Under the pieces are notes generated by a model that saw only the letters and a program-made list of their open reading frames with translations, made no database searches and was not told the DNA's origin. From assembly GCF_000412695.1 (NCBI RefSeq), contig NC_021506.1, forward strand, positions 134,966 to 198,965: a stretch of 64,000 bases of DNA. The letters are read 5' to 3'. Shown here one piece after another: positions 54,242-62,652 of this stretch; position 1 is the stretch's first letter; each line of letters opens with the position of its first letter. The translations under genes and the position numbers were made by a program. The DNA comes from Pseudomonas resinovorans NBRC 106553 (lineage in GTDB: Bacteria > Pseudomonadota > Gammaproteobacteria > Pseudomonadales > Pseudomonadaceae).

Positions 54242-55201
54242 TCACCTGTTCCCGACGATGGCTGGAATCGCCCGTAAGTAGATCAATTCACCAATCAGTT
54301 CTACGAGTGTCTGAGTGATCACAGCCGCCGCGGCCAGCGCGCGAATGGACTCCGGGAGCGCTAGGGCCAGGGGAAGCACTACAAGCGAGTTGCGAGTGCC
54401 TGAGCTAAAGGCCACAGCCCGTGCGGCAGATGCCTCCAAGCCAAATAGCCAGGAGCTGAGTACGCCGAGGGCGGGAGCGAGTAGTAGAAACGCTCCGTAT
54501 ACCGGAAGCAACGGCGCCAGGATGTCGAGTTGGTACACGACGGCCTCGATCTGCGAACCCACCACCACGATTAGAACCAGGGCCATTGCAGGTACTGGCA
54601 GCCAGGCCCAACCTGCGCTCCATGCGCGAACCAGCAGAGATCGGCGCCCGCCAGATTCGGTGAGCACAGCCGCTACCAAGGGTAGGACTATCAGTAACAG
54701 AAAGGCTTCTGCGAAGGGCCACAGCTCGATCACTGTGCCTGCTTGGGAACCAAGGATTAGCTGCAAGTAGAGGGGTAGCAGCAGAAGCTGGAGCAACAGC
54801 AGCAATGGCGTCGCCGCGAGCACCAGACGAGAGTCCCCTTTGCCCAGGTGGGTGAAGACCACCACGTAATCGATACAAGGCGTCAGCAGGACAAGCAGCG
54901 CGCCGACCAACAAGGCCTGGTTCGATGAGAGCGGCCACGTCACCAACCACACCATTAATGGAACCAACAGGAAGTTGGCCAGCAACAAGGCACCGACGAA
55001 GCGGCGGTTGGCAAAAGCTTCTCGCAGCTCCAAAAAAGGAATCTGCAGAAACATGGCATACATCAGCACGGCAATAGCCGGTGTGATGGCCATGGCCGCC
55101 ACACCGGTGAATTGCGCAGAGCTCAGGCCTGCAATGGCAGCGGCCACCACCGCCGCGAAATAAAATGCTATCTGGTGTTCTTCCAGCCAGTCCCGCGACA
55201 T
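54242..55201 (-). CDS. BASS/ACR3-like transporter (arsenic-resistance-type permease)
   Basis: 319 residues from ATG at 55201 with GGGAAG upstream. About ten membrane helices. The pattern PAIAVLMYAMFLQIPFLELR, then LVLLTPCIDYVVVFTHLG (with the conserved proline-cysteine of ACR3-type carriers) and FSSGTRNSLVVLPLALALP fit the bile acid:sodium symporter/arsenite permease superfamily. The substrate is not provable; arsenite or a related oxyanion is possible. No arsR or arsC is adjacent. Confidence 0.72.
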   Translation of the reverse strand: MSRDWLEEHQIAFYFAAVVAAAIAGLSSAQFTGVAAMAITPAIAVLMYAMFLQIPFLELREAFANRRFVGALLLANFLLVPLMVWLVTWPLSSNQALLVGALLVLLTPCIDYVVVFTHLGKGDSRLVLAATPLLLLLQLLLLPLYLQLILGSQAGTVIELWPFAEAFLLLIVLPLVAAVLTESGGRRSLLVRAWSAGWAWLPVPAMALVLIVVVGSQIEAVVYQLDILAPLLPVYGAFLLLAPALGVLSSWLFGLEASAARAVAFSSGTRNSLVVLPLALALPESIRALAAAAVITQTLVELIGELIYLRAIPAIVGNR

Positions 55202-55433
55202 CTGATATCTTCCCTTGTTGCGCAAGGGCGACATTCTCGCACTGGCATCGGATTTAACCCAGCGTTGAGGCTGGTTGCGCAGCGGGCTGCCTGGTTGCTT
55301 TTCGCTTTGTGGCGGTGGGCGAAGGTCTACAAAGCTCCTAACAAGTATTGCCGACAAGAGGAAGCATGGTGTTTCGAAAAAACCGGATGGCGGGTCTGAC
55401 GCAAGTGTTCTTCACCGCCAGGAGCTAACCGAG

Positions 55434-55868
55434 ATGAATCCTCAACCTTCAGGCATGACCTGGAATCTCCTGCTGCTAACCTGGCTGGTCGCACTGATAT
55501 CGACCTTGTCCGCGCTGTTCATTGGCGAGGTGATGGGCCAGGCACCCTGCGTGCTGTGCTGGTTCCAGCGAGCCTTCATGTTTCCGCTGACGGTGATCCT
55601 GGCCATCGCCTGCTACCGCTCGGATTTCACAGTCTGGCGTTATGCCCTACCGCTGACCGTTATCGGTGCGGCGCTGGCATTTGTTCATACGCTGCTCTAT
55701 GCAGGGCTGATTCCACAGCCGATCCAGCCCTGCACGGCCACCGGTCCATCCTGCTCAGGCGCCGGGATGACCCTCTTTGGCGTCGTGCCACTGCCGGCAC
55801 TCGCCTTGTTTGCTTTTATCATTATTGCCATCCTGCTCATTATTATCCGTCGGAGAACCACCCCATGA
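55434..55868 (+). CDS. dsbB: DsbB-like disulfide oxidoreductase
   Basis: 144 residues from ATG 55434 with CAGGAG upstream. Four membrane helices, with the active pair C39-V-L-C42 (APCVLCWFQR) and a second periplasmic pair C100/C107 (QPCTATGPSCSG). It reoxidises a DsbA partner using quinone. It overlaps the following dsbA-like gene by ATGA. Confidence 0.88.
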   Translation: MNPQPSGMTWNLLLLTWLVALISTLSALFIGEVMGQAPCVLCWFQRAFMFPLTVILAIACYRSDFTVWRYALPLTVIGAALAFVHTLLYAGLIPQPIQPCTATGPSCSGAGMTLFGVVPLPALALFAFIIIAILLIIIRRRTTP

Positions 55869-56524
55869 ATCGCCGTTCCGTGGTCTTGATCACCAGTGTC
55901 GTGGTCCTGGCCGTGTTTGCTGCCGCCGCATTCTTCTATTCCCCGTCGCAGTCGCCTCAACAGGCCCAGGCTCCCGGTTCGACCGCCCAAGAGACCGGGA
56001 CACAACCCAAACAGAACGGCGGCCAACTGGTTCGCTTCCACTCACCAGTATTTGGTCCGGCGCAGGCTCCAGTGACCATCGTCGAATTCTTCGATCCTTC
56101 CTGCGAAGCATGCCGCGCATTCCATCCCTATGTGAAGCAGATACTCGCCGAGAACCCGGAAGATGTGCGTTTGGTGCTGCGCTATGTGCTATTCCATCAG
56201 GGCTCCGAAGAGGTATCACGGATGCTGGAGGCGGCGCGTAAGCAAAATCTTCATGAAAAAGTGCTGGAGGCCGTGCTGGAGGCCCAGCCCGGTTGGCACG
56301 ACGACCCCAAAGTCACGCAGGCATGGGCTGCTGCCGAGCGCGTCGGTTTGAACTTGGAGCAGGCCCGCCAGGACATGCATACGCCTAGCGTCAACGCCGT
56401 GCTTGAAACGGACATGCAGGACGTCAAGGCCGTTGGGATTCGTGGCACCCCGACCTTTTTTGTCAATGGGAAGCCCGCAGAATTCGGAAAAAATCGTACG
56501 CGTGCCCTGTATTACTTCAGGTAG
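55865..56524 (+). pseudogene. dsbA: DsbA-family thiol oxidoreductase, 3' truncated by a transposon end
   Basis: 219 codons remain. A membrane anchor (about 7-25), a linker, then a DsbA-type thioredoxin fold with C80-E-A-C83 (FFDPSCEACRAFH) and the cis-proline box GIRGTPTFFVNGKPAEFG. After NGK the DNA matches a Tn1721 terminal repeat for 34 bases (56468-56501), and the protein ends KNRTRALYYFR. The usual final helix is missing, so stability is doubtful, although catalytic parts are retained. It is coupled to dsbB. Confidence 0.8.
56468..56501. repeat. Orphan Tn1721-type terminal repeat (34 of 38 bases)
   Basis: gggaagcccgcagaattcgg and following cggaaaaaatcgtacgc match the Tn1721 terminal repeat with one mismatch; the inner TAAG is replaced by gtgc. 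It marks a junction between dsbA and the dmeR region where a Tn21-type element once ended. Confidence 0.8.
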
Positions 56525-56787
56525 GAGCGCAATACACCGACCACCTGCTCCAAGTCATCGCTGCGCTGTTGGGGGGAAATGTTATCCGCACCCAGGTGTT
56601 CGCGGATATGCCCCTCTAGCACCTCTGCCATCAGCCCGTTGATCGCGCCCCTGATCGCAGCGATCTGCTGAAGAATCGCCGCGCACTCGGCTTCTTGTTC
56701 CAGCGCCTTTTCCAACGCTTCCGCCTGACCCTTGATGCGTCGTACGCGGGTCAGCAGCAGTTTTTGCGATTTGGTCGTATGGGCCAT
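56512..56787 (-). CDS. dmeR: RcnR/DmeR-type metal-responsive repressor
   Basis: 91 residues. All four nickel/cobalt ligand positions known from RcnR are present: His3 (MAHTT), Cys35 (AECAAIL), His60 and His64 (LEGHIREHL). The family core QQIAAIRGAINGLMAEV is intact. It would repress the divergent efflux gene dmeF and release on metal binding. Its 3' end overlaps the truncated dsbA frame. Confidence 0.9.
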   Translation of the reverse strand: MAHTTKSQKLLLTRVRRIKGQAEALEKALEQEAECAAILQQIAAIRGAINGLMAEVLEGHIREHLGADNISPQQRSDDLEQVVGVLRSYLK

Positions 56788-56810
56788 GCGTCACCTTGAC
56801 TAGCTGAAAG

Positions 56811-56829
56811 TATACTGGGGTATAGTATA
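56811..56829. promoter_or_regulatory. RcnR/DmeR-type operator between dmeR and dmeF
   Basis: TATACTGGGGTATAGTATA: AT-rich inverted arms around a G-tract, matching the known RcnR-type site plan (TACT-G-tract-AGTA). It lies in the 70-bp gap between the divergent genes. Confidence 0.8.
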
Positions 56830-56857
56830 TGAACTTATTGTTCGAAAGGCACTTCAA

Positions 56858-57811
56858 ATGCAATCTTCCGGCCTTGTTGAGCGCTGGCACCACTCTCATG
56901 TCTTCGATGAGGGTAATCCGCTGGCCGAAAGAAATACCCGCTGGGCCGTGTTTCTGACAGCAGCGATGATGCTTGTCGAGATAGTCGGCGGCTGGTTGTA
57001 CAATTCGATGGCGCTCTTGGCCGATGGCTGGCACATGAGCTCACACGCTTTGGCTCTCGGCCTATCGGTGCTGGCTTATTCAGCAGCCCGGCGCTTCGCC
57101 CACGATGCGCGATTCGCCTTTGGCACATGGAAGATCGAGGTGCTGGGCGGCTACACCAGTGCAATCTTCCTCATTGGTGTTGCCGGGTTAATGCTCTACC
57201 AGTCGGTTGAGCGGCTGATCTCACCGACACCGATCCACTACGATCAAACCATCGCGATTGCTGGGGTCGGTCTGCTGGTCAACCTTGCCTGTGCGTGGCT
57301 ACTTAAGGATGGCCATGCCCACCACCACGAACACGGCCATCACCATGAGCATGGCGGTCATGACCATCATCACGACCTAAATCTGCGTTCCGCCTATTTG
57401 CACGTAGTGGCCGACGCCGCGACGTCGGTGCTCGCCATCCTGGCGCTGATAGGGGGTAAATTCTGGGGCGCGAGTTGGCTCGACCCGGTGATGGGGATCG
57501 TCGGCGCCGGGCTGGTCGCGATCTGGGCCTCTGGATTGCTGCGTGACACCGGGCGCGTACTGCTCGATGCCGAGATGGATGTCCCGGTGATCGCGGAAAT
57601 CCGGGAGGTCATCGAGGCCAGCCCCATCCGGGCTACCATCACCGACCTACACGTCTGGCGTGTGGGCAAGGGGAAGTACGCCTGCATCCTTTCGCTCGCC
57701 GTCATGGATGCCGCCGAGCCGGATTACTTCCGGCAACAGCTGAGTATTCATGAAGAGCTGGTGCATATCACAGTCGAGGTGAACCAGCGTAGATGGCAAG
57801 TAAGCGCGTGA
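56858..57811 (+). CDS. dmeF: Cation diffusion facilitator, Co/Ni/Zn efflux (DmeF-like)
   Basis: 317 residues. Six membrane helices. Two transport-site motifs: LLADGWHMSSHAL (helix 2) and LHVVADAATSVLAI (helix 5). A long His-rich loop (GHAHHHEHGHHHEHGG and following) lies between helices 4 and 5. The cytoplasmic C-terminal domain is present (ITDLHVWRVGKGKYACILSL). It exports divalent metal ions to the periplasm in exchange for protons. Confidence 0.92.
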   Translation: MQSSGLVERWHHSHVFDEGNPLAERNTRWAVFLTAAMMLVEIVGGWLYNSMALLADGWHMSSHALALGLSVLAYSAARRFAHDARFAFGTWKIEVLGGYTSAIFLIGVAGLMLYQSVERLISPTPIHYDQTIAIAGVGLLVNLACAWLLKDGHAHHHEHGHHHEHGGHDHHHDLNLRSAYLHVVADAATSVLAILALIGGKFWGASWLDPVMGIVGAGLVAIWASGLLRDTGRVLLDAEMDVPVIAEIREVIEASPIRATITDLHVWRVGKGKYACILSLAVMDAAEPDYFRQQLSIHEELVHITVEVNQRRWQVSA

Positions 57812-57998
57812 CGCGCTGACAGGCAGCACGCTCAGTTCTTCGGGGGCTGGGCGCGGGTGACCGCGTCTGGCTACCCAACAAACGAACGCTAAGCCGACTT
57901 GGCTTAGTGCATTTCCTGTTCCGCTGCTCTCTTCATGGCTTTGGGGAGCAGTGGAACCAAAACCCAACCTAGGCCGTTGCGAGCGTCCAGTTGAAGTA

Positions 57999-58208
57999 GG
58001 GGTAATGCCGAGATAAAGGGAAATTCACTCATTTTGCTCGGTAATTACTGGTCAAAATTGAAAACTCCAGAGGCAACGCCAACTGTAGGGTCGGATTAGC
58101 CGAGATCTTGGCCAGCCTTCAGGAAAACTTATAAGTTACACGATCCCTTATAAATCAATTACTTGCATTGTAAATGCCCTATTTTTTGCCTTATCTCGGC
58201 ATGACCCC
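57999..58208. mobile_element. TIME-like miniature element (210 bp)
   Basis: Left ggggtaatgccgagataaag and right end cttatctcggcatgacccc are inverted copies of a Tn4651-type terminal repeat. No coding capacity. Tn3-derived miniature elements (TIMEs) of about this size are known in Pseudomonas. Flanking 5-mers (aagta, ttatt) do not match, so it may instead be the fused ends of two elements. Confidence 0.6.
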
Positions 58209-58311
58209 TTATTCGCACTGGCAGGGGGGACTTCAACCGAAGTCACCAGTGTCAGATAATGGTTGCAGCTGAGAACCATGGCTTAGCGTACAAACATCTC
58301 AGTGCTCTGTG

Positions 58312-58336
58312 ATTTCCCTTTATTTCGCATGACCCG
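58312..58336. repeat. Diverged third Tn4651-type end
   Basis: Reverse complement reads cgggtcatgcgaaataaagg, similar to the other ends with two or three changes. It suggests an older insertion layer. Confidence 0.55.
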
Positions 58337-58385
58337 TTAGTCACGCCTTATGTCATAATGCCATTATTGCTCATGGAGACTCATC

Positions 58386-59375
58386 TTGCGCTCGAACCTG
58401 CCTGTCACAACCGTTGAACAAATATTTCCAGTCCAGCAGCGATTGATCTCTGCTACGGATACGAATGGGAATATTTCCTATGTGAATGACGAGTTTATGA
58501 TATTGATTAGTGAGGATGCACGCCTTAAAACCGCACTGACTCGGCTAAGCGATCTGGCCAGCCAAGTGGCTGAAGGCGCTGCGCATTCCTCCTTACTCTC
58601 GAACCAAACTGAAAATGCCTTGCTGGAGCAGCGAGCGGAAACGGACATGACGGCAGCCGCCATGACGGAGATGGCGGCCTCAATCAACGAAGTGGCAGGG
58701 CATGTTCAAAAAACCGCCATGGAAGCGCAAGCAGCAAATGAACTGGCTGAACAAGGTGATAAAGTCGCCGGTACTTCCCGTGAGGCCATTCAGTTGCTGG
58801 CCAGTACCGTCACGAATATCAGCACTGCTGTGGATTACCTTGCCAATGAAACCCAGCAAATTATGGCTGCTGCGGGGGTGATTCAAGCCATTGCTGATCA
58901 AACCAACCTACTCGCTCTCAACGCTGCAATTGAAGCGGCTAGGGCTGGTGAGCAGGGTCGTGGTTTTGCGGTAGTAGCTGATGAAGTCCGGGCCTTGGCC
59001 GCTAAAACCCGCGTATCGACTCAACAAATTCAAAACGTCATTGAAACCCTTAAAAAAGGCGCAGATGAGGCTGTGAGCATTGCCAAACTCGGTATTCGCG
59101 AGGCCGACCACGGTGTACAGCAAGTTATAGAGGCGCAGTGTGCTCTCCAAGGCATTCGCGATGCTGTTGAACGGATCAGTGGTATGAGCCAGCAAATGGC
59201 AGCCGCTTCAGAAGAGCAGGCTAGTGTCGCTGAAGATATTGCTCGGCAGATTAATAACGTAGCGGGAACGGTTGAGAGAACAGCGAAGAATGCTAACTCC
59301 GCCGTGATTCGTGGCCGCGAACTTGAAAGTACATCCCGTGGTTTAAACTCGTTGGTTGAACGGTTCAACAGGTAA
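58386..59375 (+). CDS. Aer-like chemoreceptor with an internal PAS deletion
   Basis: 329 residues from TTG with GGAG upstream, against about 520 for Aer proteins. The first 45 residues are the start of an Aer PAS domain ([20 protein letters not shown]). The sequence then jumps to the proximal signalling region ([20 protein letters not shown]), so the rest of PAS, the membrane anchor and HAMP are missing, apparently in frame. The signalling tip is intact ([18 protein letters not shown]). A soluble receptor without a sensor would result. Confidence 0.8.
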   Translation: MRSNLPVTTVEQIFPVQQRLISATDTNGNISYVNDEFMILISEDARLKTALTRLSDLASQVAEGAAHSSLLSNQTENALLEQRAETDMTAAAMTEMAASINEVAGHVQKTAMEAQAANELAEQGDKVAGTSREAIQLLASTVTNISTAVDYLANETQQIMAAAGVIQAIADQTNLLALNAAIEAARAGEQGRGFAVVADEVRALAAKTRVSTQQIQNVIETLKKGADEAVSIAKLGIREADHGVQQVIEAQCALQGIRDAVERISGMSQQMAAASEEQASVAEDIARQINNVAGTVERTAKNANSAVIRGRELESTSRGLNSLVERFNR

Positions 59376-59411
59376 TGAACTTATGACTATTTTGGTGAAT
59401 TAGGTTTATAT

Positions 59412-60116
59412 ATGAGTGCAATATACCGTGCAGCGGTGGATGCGGCAGCTATTTTCTCGGAAACCGATAAATCCGGAATAATCACCTATGTCAATGAACA
59501 GTTCTGTGATATTTCTGGCTATAGCGCACAGGAGTTGATTGGGCAAAACCACCGCATACTAAACTCAGGGCAGCATCCCCCTGAGTTCTTTATTGATATG
59601 TGGAAAAAAGTTTCACGTGGGCAGGTATGGAAAGGTGAAATTTGCAACCGTAAAAAGGATGGCAGCCTGTATTGGGTAGAGAGCACCATTGTACCCATGT
59701 ACGATGATGCCAGCCAGCGGGTGCAGAAATACGTTTCCATTCGTTTCGATGTGACCGAAAAGCGGAAGTTTCTGGAAACCTTGCAATGGCAGGCTGAGCA
59801 CGACGAGCTGACGGGTCTTCCAAATCGTTTTTTGCTGTCCAAAGCGCTTGATCAGGCTATTGTCAAAGCAAAGAGCCAGCCCAGCACGGTTGCCGTGGGC
59901 GTGCTTGATCTCGATGGGTTTAAGCAGATTAACGACCGCTATGGCCACGAGATAGGTGATCGTCTGTTAGTGGCGGTGGCTGATCGCCTGAAACATAGTA
60001 TGCGTATCGAAGATACCGTAGCCCGTTTGGGAGGCGATGAGTTCGTGCTGATTTTGGGTGTGCGGGATCCCAAGGTGTTGGAAAGCGCCCTGCAGAGGCT
60101 TTTAGGACCACCCTGA
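59412..60116 (+). pseudogene. PAS-GGDEF diguanylate cyclase, 3' truncated
   Basis: 234 codons. A PAS domain (about 12-120: GIITYVNEQFCDISGYS, and KDGSLYWVESTIVPMYD) is followed by a GGDEF domain that starts normally (HDELTGLPNRF, then RLGGDEFVLIL) but is cut about 30 residues later at ALQRLL. The last residues are from the fused oprD sequence. The remaining C-terminal helix of GGDEF and any EAL domain are lost, so cyclase activity is unlikely. Confidence 0.82.
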
Positions 60117-60547
60117 AAAAGGGCGCCCATGCCTTGGGTGTCGGCTATCAGCGCATGCTCGGCGACTCCTCCTTCCCGACCCTCAACGGCTACGCGCCGC
60201 AGCCGTACCTGGTCAACTGGTCCACGGTGGCGTTCGTCAAGCCCAACGAGAGTTCCTGGCAATTGCGCTATGACTACAACTTCGCCGGCATGGGCTTGCC
60301 GGGGCTCAAATTCATGACCCGCTACCTGCGTGGCAGCGGCGTGGACCGTGGCCGCAACGACCTGGACCAAAACGTCGAGAGTGAACGCAACATCGTCCTT
60401 GGTTATGTGGTGCAAAGCGGGCCACTCAAGGACGTGGGGTTTGAATGGCGGCGCATCGACGTGAAAACCCGCTACGGCAACGGCAAGGCCTCGGGCGCGG
60501 ACTATGAGGAAAACCGCCTGATTACCACCTACACCTGGAAGTTCTGA
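60101..60547 (+). pseudogene. OprD-family porin, 3' fragment
   Basis: The frame begins FRTTLKKGAHALGVGYQRM and runs 148 codons to a stop, ending in the porin signature ENRLITTYTWKF with terminal Phe. The middle matches OprD C-termini (LPGLKFMTRYLRGSG, then NIVLGYVVQSGPLKDVG). The first two thirds of the gene and its signal peptide are absent because the mobile region joins here. Confidence 0.88.
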
Positions 60548-60601
60548 CAGCTCCGGTGCTGCCCGCGCATCGGGCAGCCTCGTGCTTCACCGGTTTCCTT
60601 C

Positions 60602-60630
60602 GCCCGGGCCACTCTTGCCGGGCTTTTTTT
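60602..60630 (+). terminator. Terminator after oprD
   Basis: gcccgg/ccgggc stem with a 10-nt loop and a seven-T run. Confidence 0.82.
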
Positions 60631-60665
60631 CGCGGCGCGTTTACGCCGCCCTCCAAGGATTGCCT

Positions 60666-61844
60666 ATGCGTCGTTTTTACCGGGGCCGCGACTTGAGTCG
60701 GGTCCACAGCGTTGCCGAACTGGCCGACATGGCCCGCCGGCGCCTGCCGTATTTCGCCTGGGAATACCTGAGCGGCGGGGCGCAGGATGAACTGACCCTC
60801 ACCGACAACCTCGATGGGTTCAGCGCCTATGGCCTGCACGCCCGCGCCATGGTGCCGTGCCATCCGCCCGCCACGGCGCGGGCCGTGCTGGGGCGGGTGT
60901 TGCCCGTGCCCCTGCTGATCGGGCCGACCGGCTACAACGGCTTACTGCACCGCGATGCCGACATTCACCTGGCCCGGGCGGCCACGGCCCGAGGCTTGCC
61001 GTTTTGCCTGAGCACCGCTGCCAATACTTCCCTTGAGGCATTGGTGGCGGCGGTGCCAGAAGTGAACCTGTGGTTCCAGCTCTACGCCATGGGCGACCCC
61101 CGTGTGCAAAACGACCTGCTGCGCCGCGCCGCTGCCGTGGGCAGCCGCACCCTGCTGTTGACCTGCGATGCCATGGTGCTGGGCAACCGCGAGTGGGACC
61201 GGCGCAATTTCGCCAAGCCGCGCCAGTTGGCGTGGCGCAACACGCTCGACGTGCTGCGCCACCCGCGCTGGCTGCAGCAAGTGATGTGGCCGGCCGGGCT
61301 GCCGGGCATGGGCAACCTGGAGCCTTACCTGCCGCTCAACGAACGCAATGCCTTGGGTTCGATGGCGTTTATCGGCCGGCAGATGGACAGCTTGCTCGAC
61401 TGGGACAAACTGGCGCGCCTACGCGACCAATGGGGTGAACGCCTGCTGCTCAAAGGCGTGCTGCACCCGGCGGACGTCGAGCGCGCCATTGCCCTGGGGC
61501 TCGATGGGGTGGTGGTGTCCAACCACGGCGGCCGGCAATTGGATGGCGCCCCGAGCAGCCTCGCCGCCCTGGCCGCCGTCGCCCCCCAGGCCCGCGGCCG
61601 GCTCAGCCTGCTGCTGGACGGCGGCATTCGCCGGGGCAGCGACATCGTCAAGGCCCTGGCCCTGGGCGCCGATGCCGTGCTGCTGGGCCGCGCCACCCTC
61701 TACGGCGTCGCCGTGGCTGGCGAAGCGGGCGCCGGGCGGGCCCTGGATCTGTTGACCCAGGAACTGGTGCAAACCCTCAACCTGATGGGCTGCACCCACC
61801 TCAGCCACTTGGGCCGCGACAACCTGTGGGAGCGCAGGAGGTAA
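60666..61844 (+). CDS. FMN-dependent alpha-hydroxy acid dehydrogenase (lactate/mandelate type)
   Basis: 392 residues from ATG 60666 with AAGGA upstream. A full (beta/alpha)8 FMN enzyme: N-terminal FAWEYLSGGAQDELTL, FMN residues in LLIGPTGYNGL and LWFQLYAM, catalytic SNHGGRQLDGAPSS, and phosphate site LLLDGGIRRGSDIVKALALG then LLGRATLYG. It oxidises a 2-hydroxy acid to the 2-oxo acid. An oprD-type porin upstream and liv-type ABC genes nearby suggest uptake and use of an aromatic or branched hydroxy acid (inference). Confidence 0.9.
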   Translation: MRRFYRGRDLSRVHSVAELADMARRRLPYFAWEYLSGGAQDELTLTDNLDGFSAYGLHARAMVPCHPPATARAVLGRVLPVPLLIGPTGYNGLLHRDADIHLARAATARGLPFCLSTAANTSLEALVAAVPEVNLWFQLYAMGDPRVQNDLLRRAAAVGSRTLLLTCDAMVLGNREWDRRNFAKPRQLAWRNTLDVLRHPRWLQQVMWPAGLPGMGNLEPYLPLNERNALGSMAFIGRQMDSLLDWDKLARLRDQWGERLLLKGVLHPADVERAIALGLDGVVVSNHGGRQLDGAPSSLAALAAVAPQARGRLSLLLDGGIRRGSDIVKALALGADAVLLGRATLYGVAVAGEAGAGRALDLLTQELVQTLNLMGCTHLSHLGRDNLWERRR

Positions 61845-61846
61845 TG

Positions 61847-62464
61847 ATGAAACTTTACGAATTGATGACCTTTACCGTGCGCGTGCGCACCGTCACCCCG
61901 GCCATGGCCTGCCTTGAGCCGCGCTTGGCCCAGGCCGGGGGCACGCTGATGGGCTGCTGGGCCTCGGAAATCGGCCCGTTGAACCAGATCACGGTGCTGC
62001 GCGGCTTTGCCGACGAAGGCGCACGCCAGGCCGAGCGCGAGCGTTACCTGGCCACAGCCGACGCCTTTGGCATCGACGCTTACCTCACCGATATGCGGGT
62101 GGAGAACTATTCGCTGTTTCCCTTCCTGCAACCGTTGGCTGCCGGGCGCCATGGGCCGTTCTATGAATTGCGCGTCTACGACCTGGTGCCCGCCGGCCTG
62201 GCGCCGACGCTCAAGGGCTGGGAAAACGCCGTGGGGCCACGCACCGGGCCTGGCTACTCGCCGGTGTACGCCGCGTTTTATGCCACCGATGGCCGCTTGC
62301 CGCGCTACCTGCACATCTGGCCTTATGCCTCCTTGGAACAACGCTTGGACGTGCGTACCCGCGCGGTGCAGGACGGCGTCTGGCCCCCGGAAAACTCAGG
62401 CCCGCAACTGCGCGACATGCACTCGGCCGTGTACCTGCCAGCGCCGTTTTCGCCGTTGCAGTAA
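61847..62464 (+). CDS. NIPSNAP-family protein
   Basis: 205 residues. ATG 61847 is chosen over 61844 because AGGAGG ends 5 nt before it. Two NIPSNAP repeats: YELMTFTVRVRTVTPAM with GPLNQITVLRGFAD, then FYELRVYDLVPAGLAP with YLHIWPYASLEQRLDVR. These ferredoxin-like dimeric barrels often sit in catabolic operons; function is not defined. It follows the dehydrogenase by 2 bases. Confidence 0.85.
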   Translation: MKLYELMTFTVRVRTVTPAMACLEPRLAQAGGTLMGCWASEIGPLNQITVLRGFADEGARQAERERYLATADAFGIDAYLTDMRVENYSLFPFLQPLAAGRHGPFYELRVYDLVPAGLAPTLKGWENAVGPRTGPGYSPVYAAFYATDGRLPRYLHIWPYASLEQRLDVRTRAVQDGVWPPENSGPQLRDMHSAVYLPAPFSPLQ

Positions 62465-62514
62465 ACACCGTGGCAGGCGCAGTGCTCGGTGGGAGAAGGG
62501 GCTGGCCATCCCCA

Positions 62515-62605
62515 GTGGGAGCGGGTCCTGCCCGCGATGGGGCCGGTACAGGCGATACGTTTCTTGCAACTTAGAAGCCGCCATCGCGGGCCGGCCCGCT
62601 CCCAC
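62515..62605. repeat. Inverted REP pair (REPIN), Pseudomonas type
   Basis: gtgggagcgggtcctgcccg (62515 on) and its inverted partner ending gcccgctcccac at 62605 flank about 40 bp. The GTGGGAGCGGG core is the common Pseudomonas REP sequence, supporting a chromosomal origin of this end. Confidence 0.88.
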
Positions 62606-62652
62606 ACAAGCCCCCCACAGTTCAAGAGTGATGTTTGGCACCGCCTCCCTGT

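Larger units (their letters stand above)
50709..58208 (+). mobile_element. Tn4651-like Tn3-family transposon with passenger genes (right limit uncertain)
   Basis: The left end ggggtcatgccgagataaag at 50709 is a Tn3-family terminal repeat of the Tn4651/Tn5041 look. The matching inverted end at about 58182-58208 closes a 7.5-kb unit holding tnpA, tnpC, a transporter, dsbB, dsbA, dmeR and dmeF. However, another left-type end starts at 57999 and a diverged right-type end is at about 58312-58336, and flanking 5-mers (caaaa, ttatt) do not match. So the true right end is unsettled. Confidence 0.6.
57812..58385. other. 574-bp region of transposon ends between dmeF and the Aer-like gene
   Basis: No gene is visible. 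Contents: unassigned sequence (57812-57998), a 210-bp element bounded by Tn4651-type inverted repeats (57999-58208), and a further diverged repeat at about 58312-58336. The last 50 bases lead into the Aer-like gene. Confidence 0.65.

Noticed and set aside
41520..58208. One single composite transposon from the Tn1721-type left end to the Tn4651-type right end
   Set aside because: The ends belong to different transposon groups, and backbone genes and a toxin-antitoxin pair lie between them; separate insertions are simpler.
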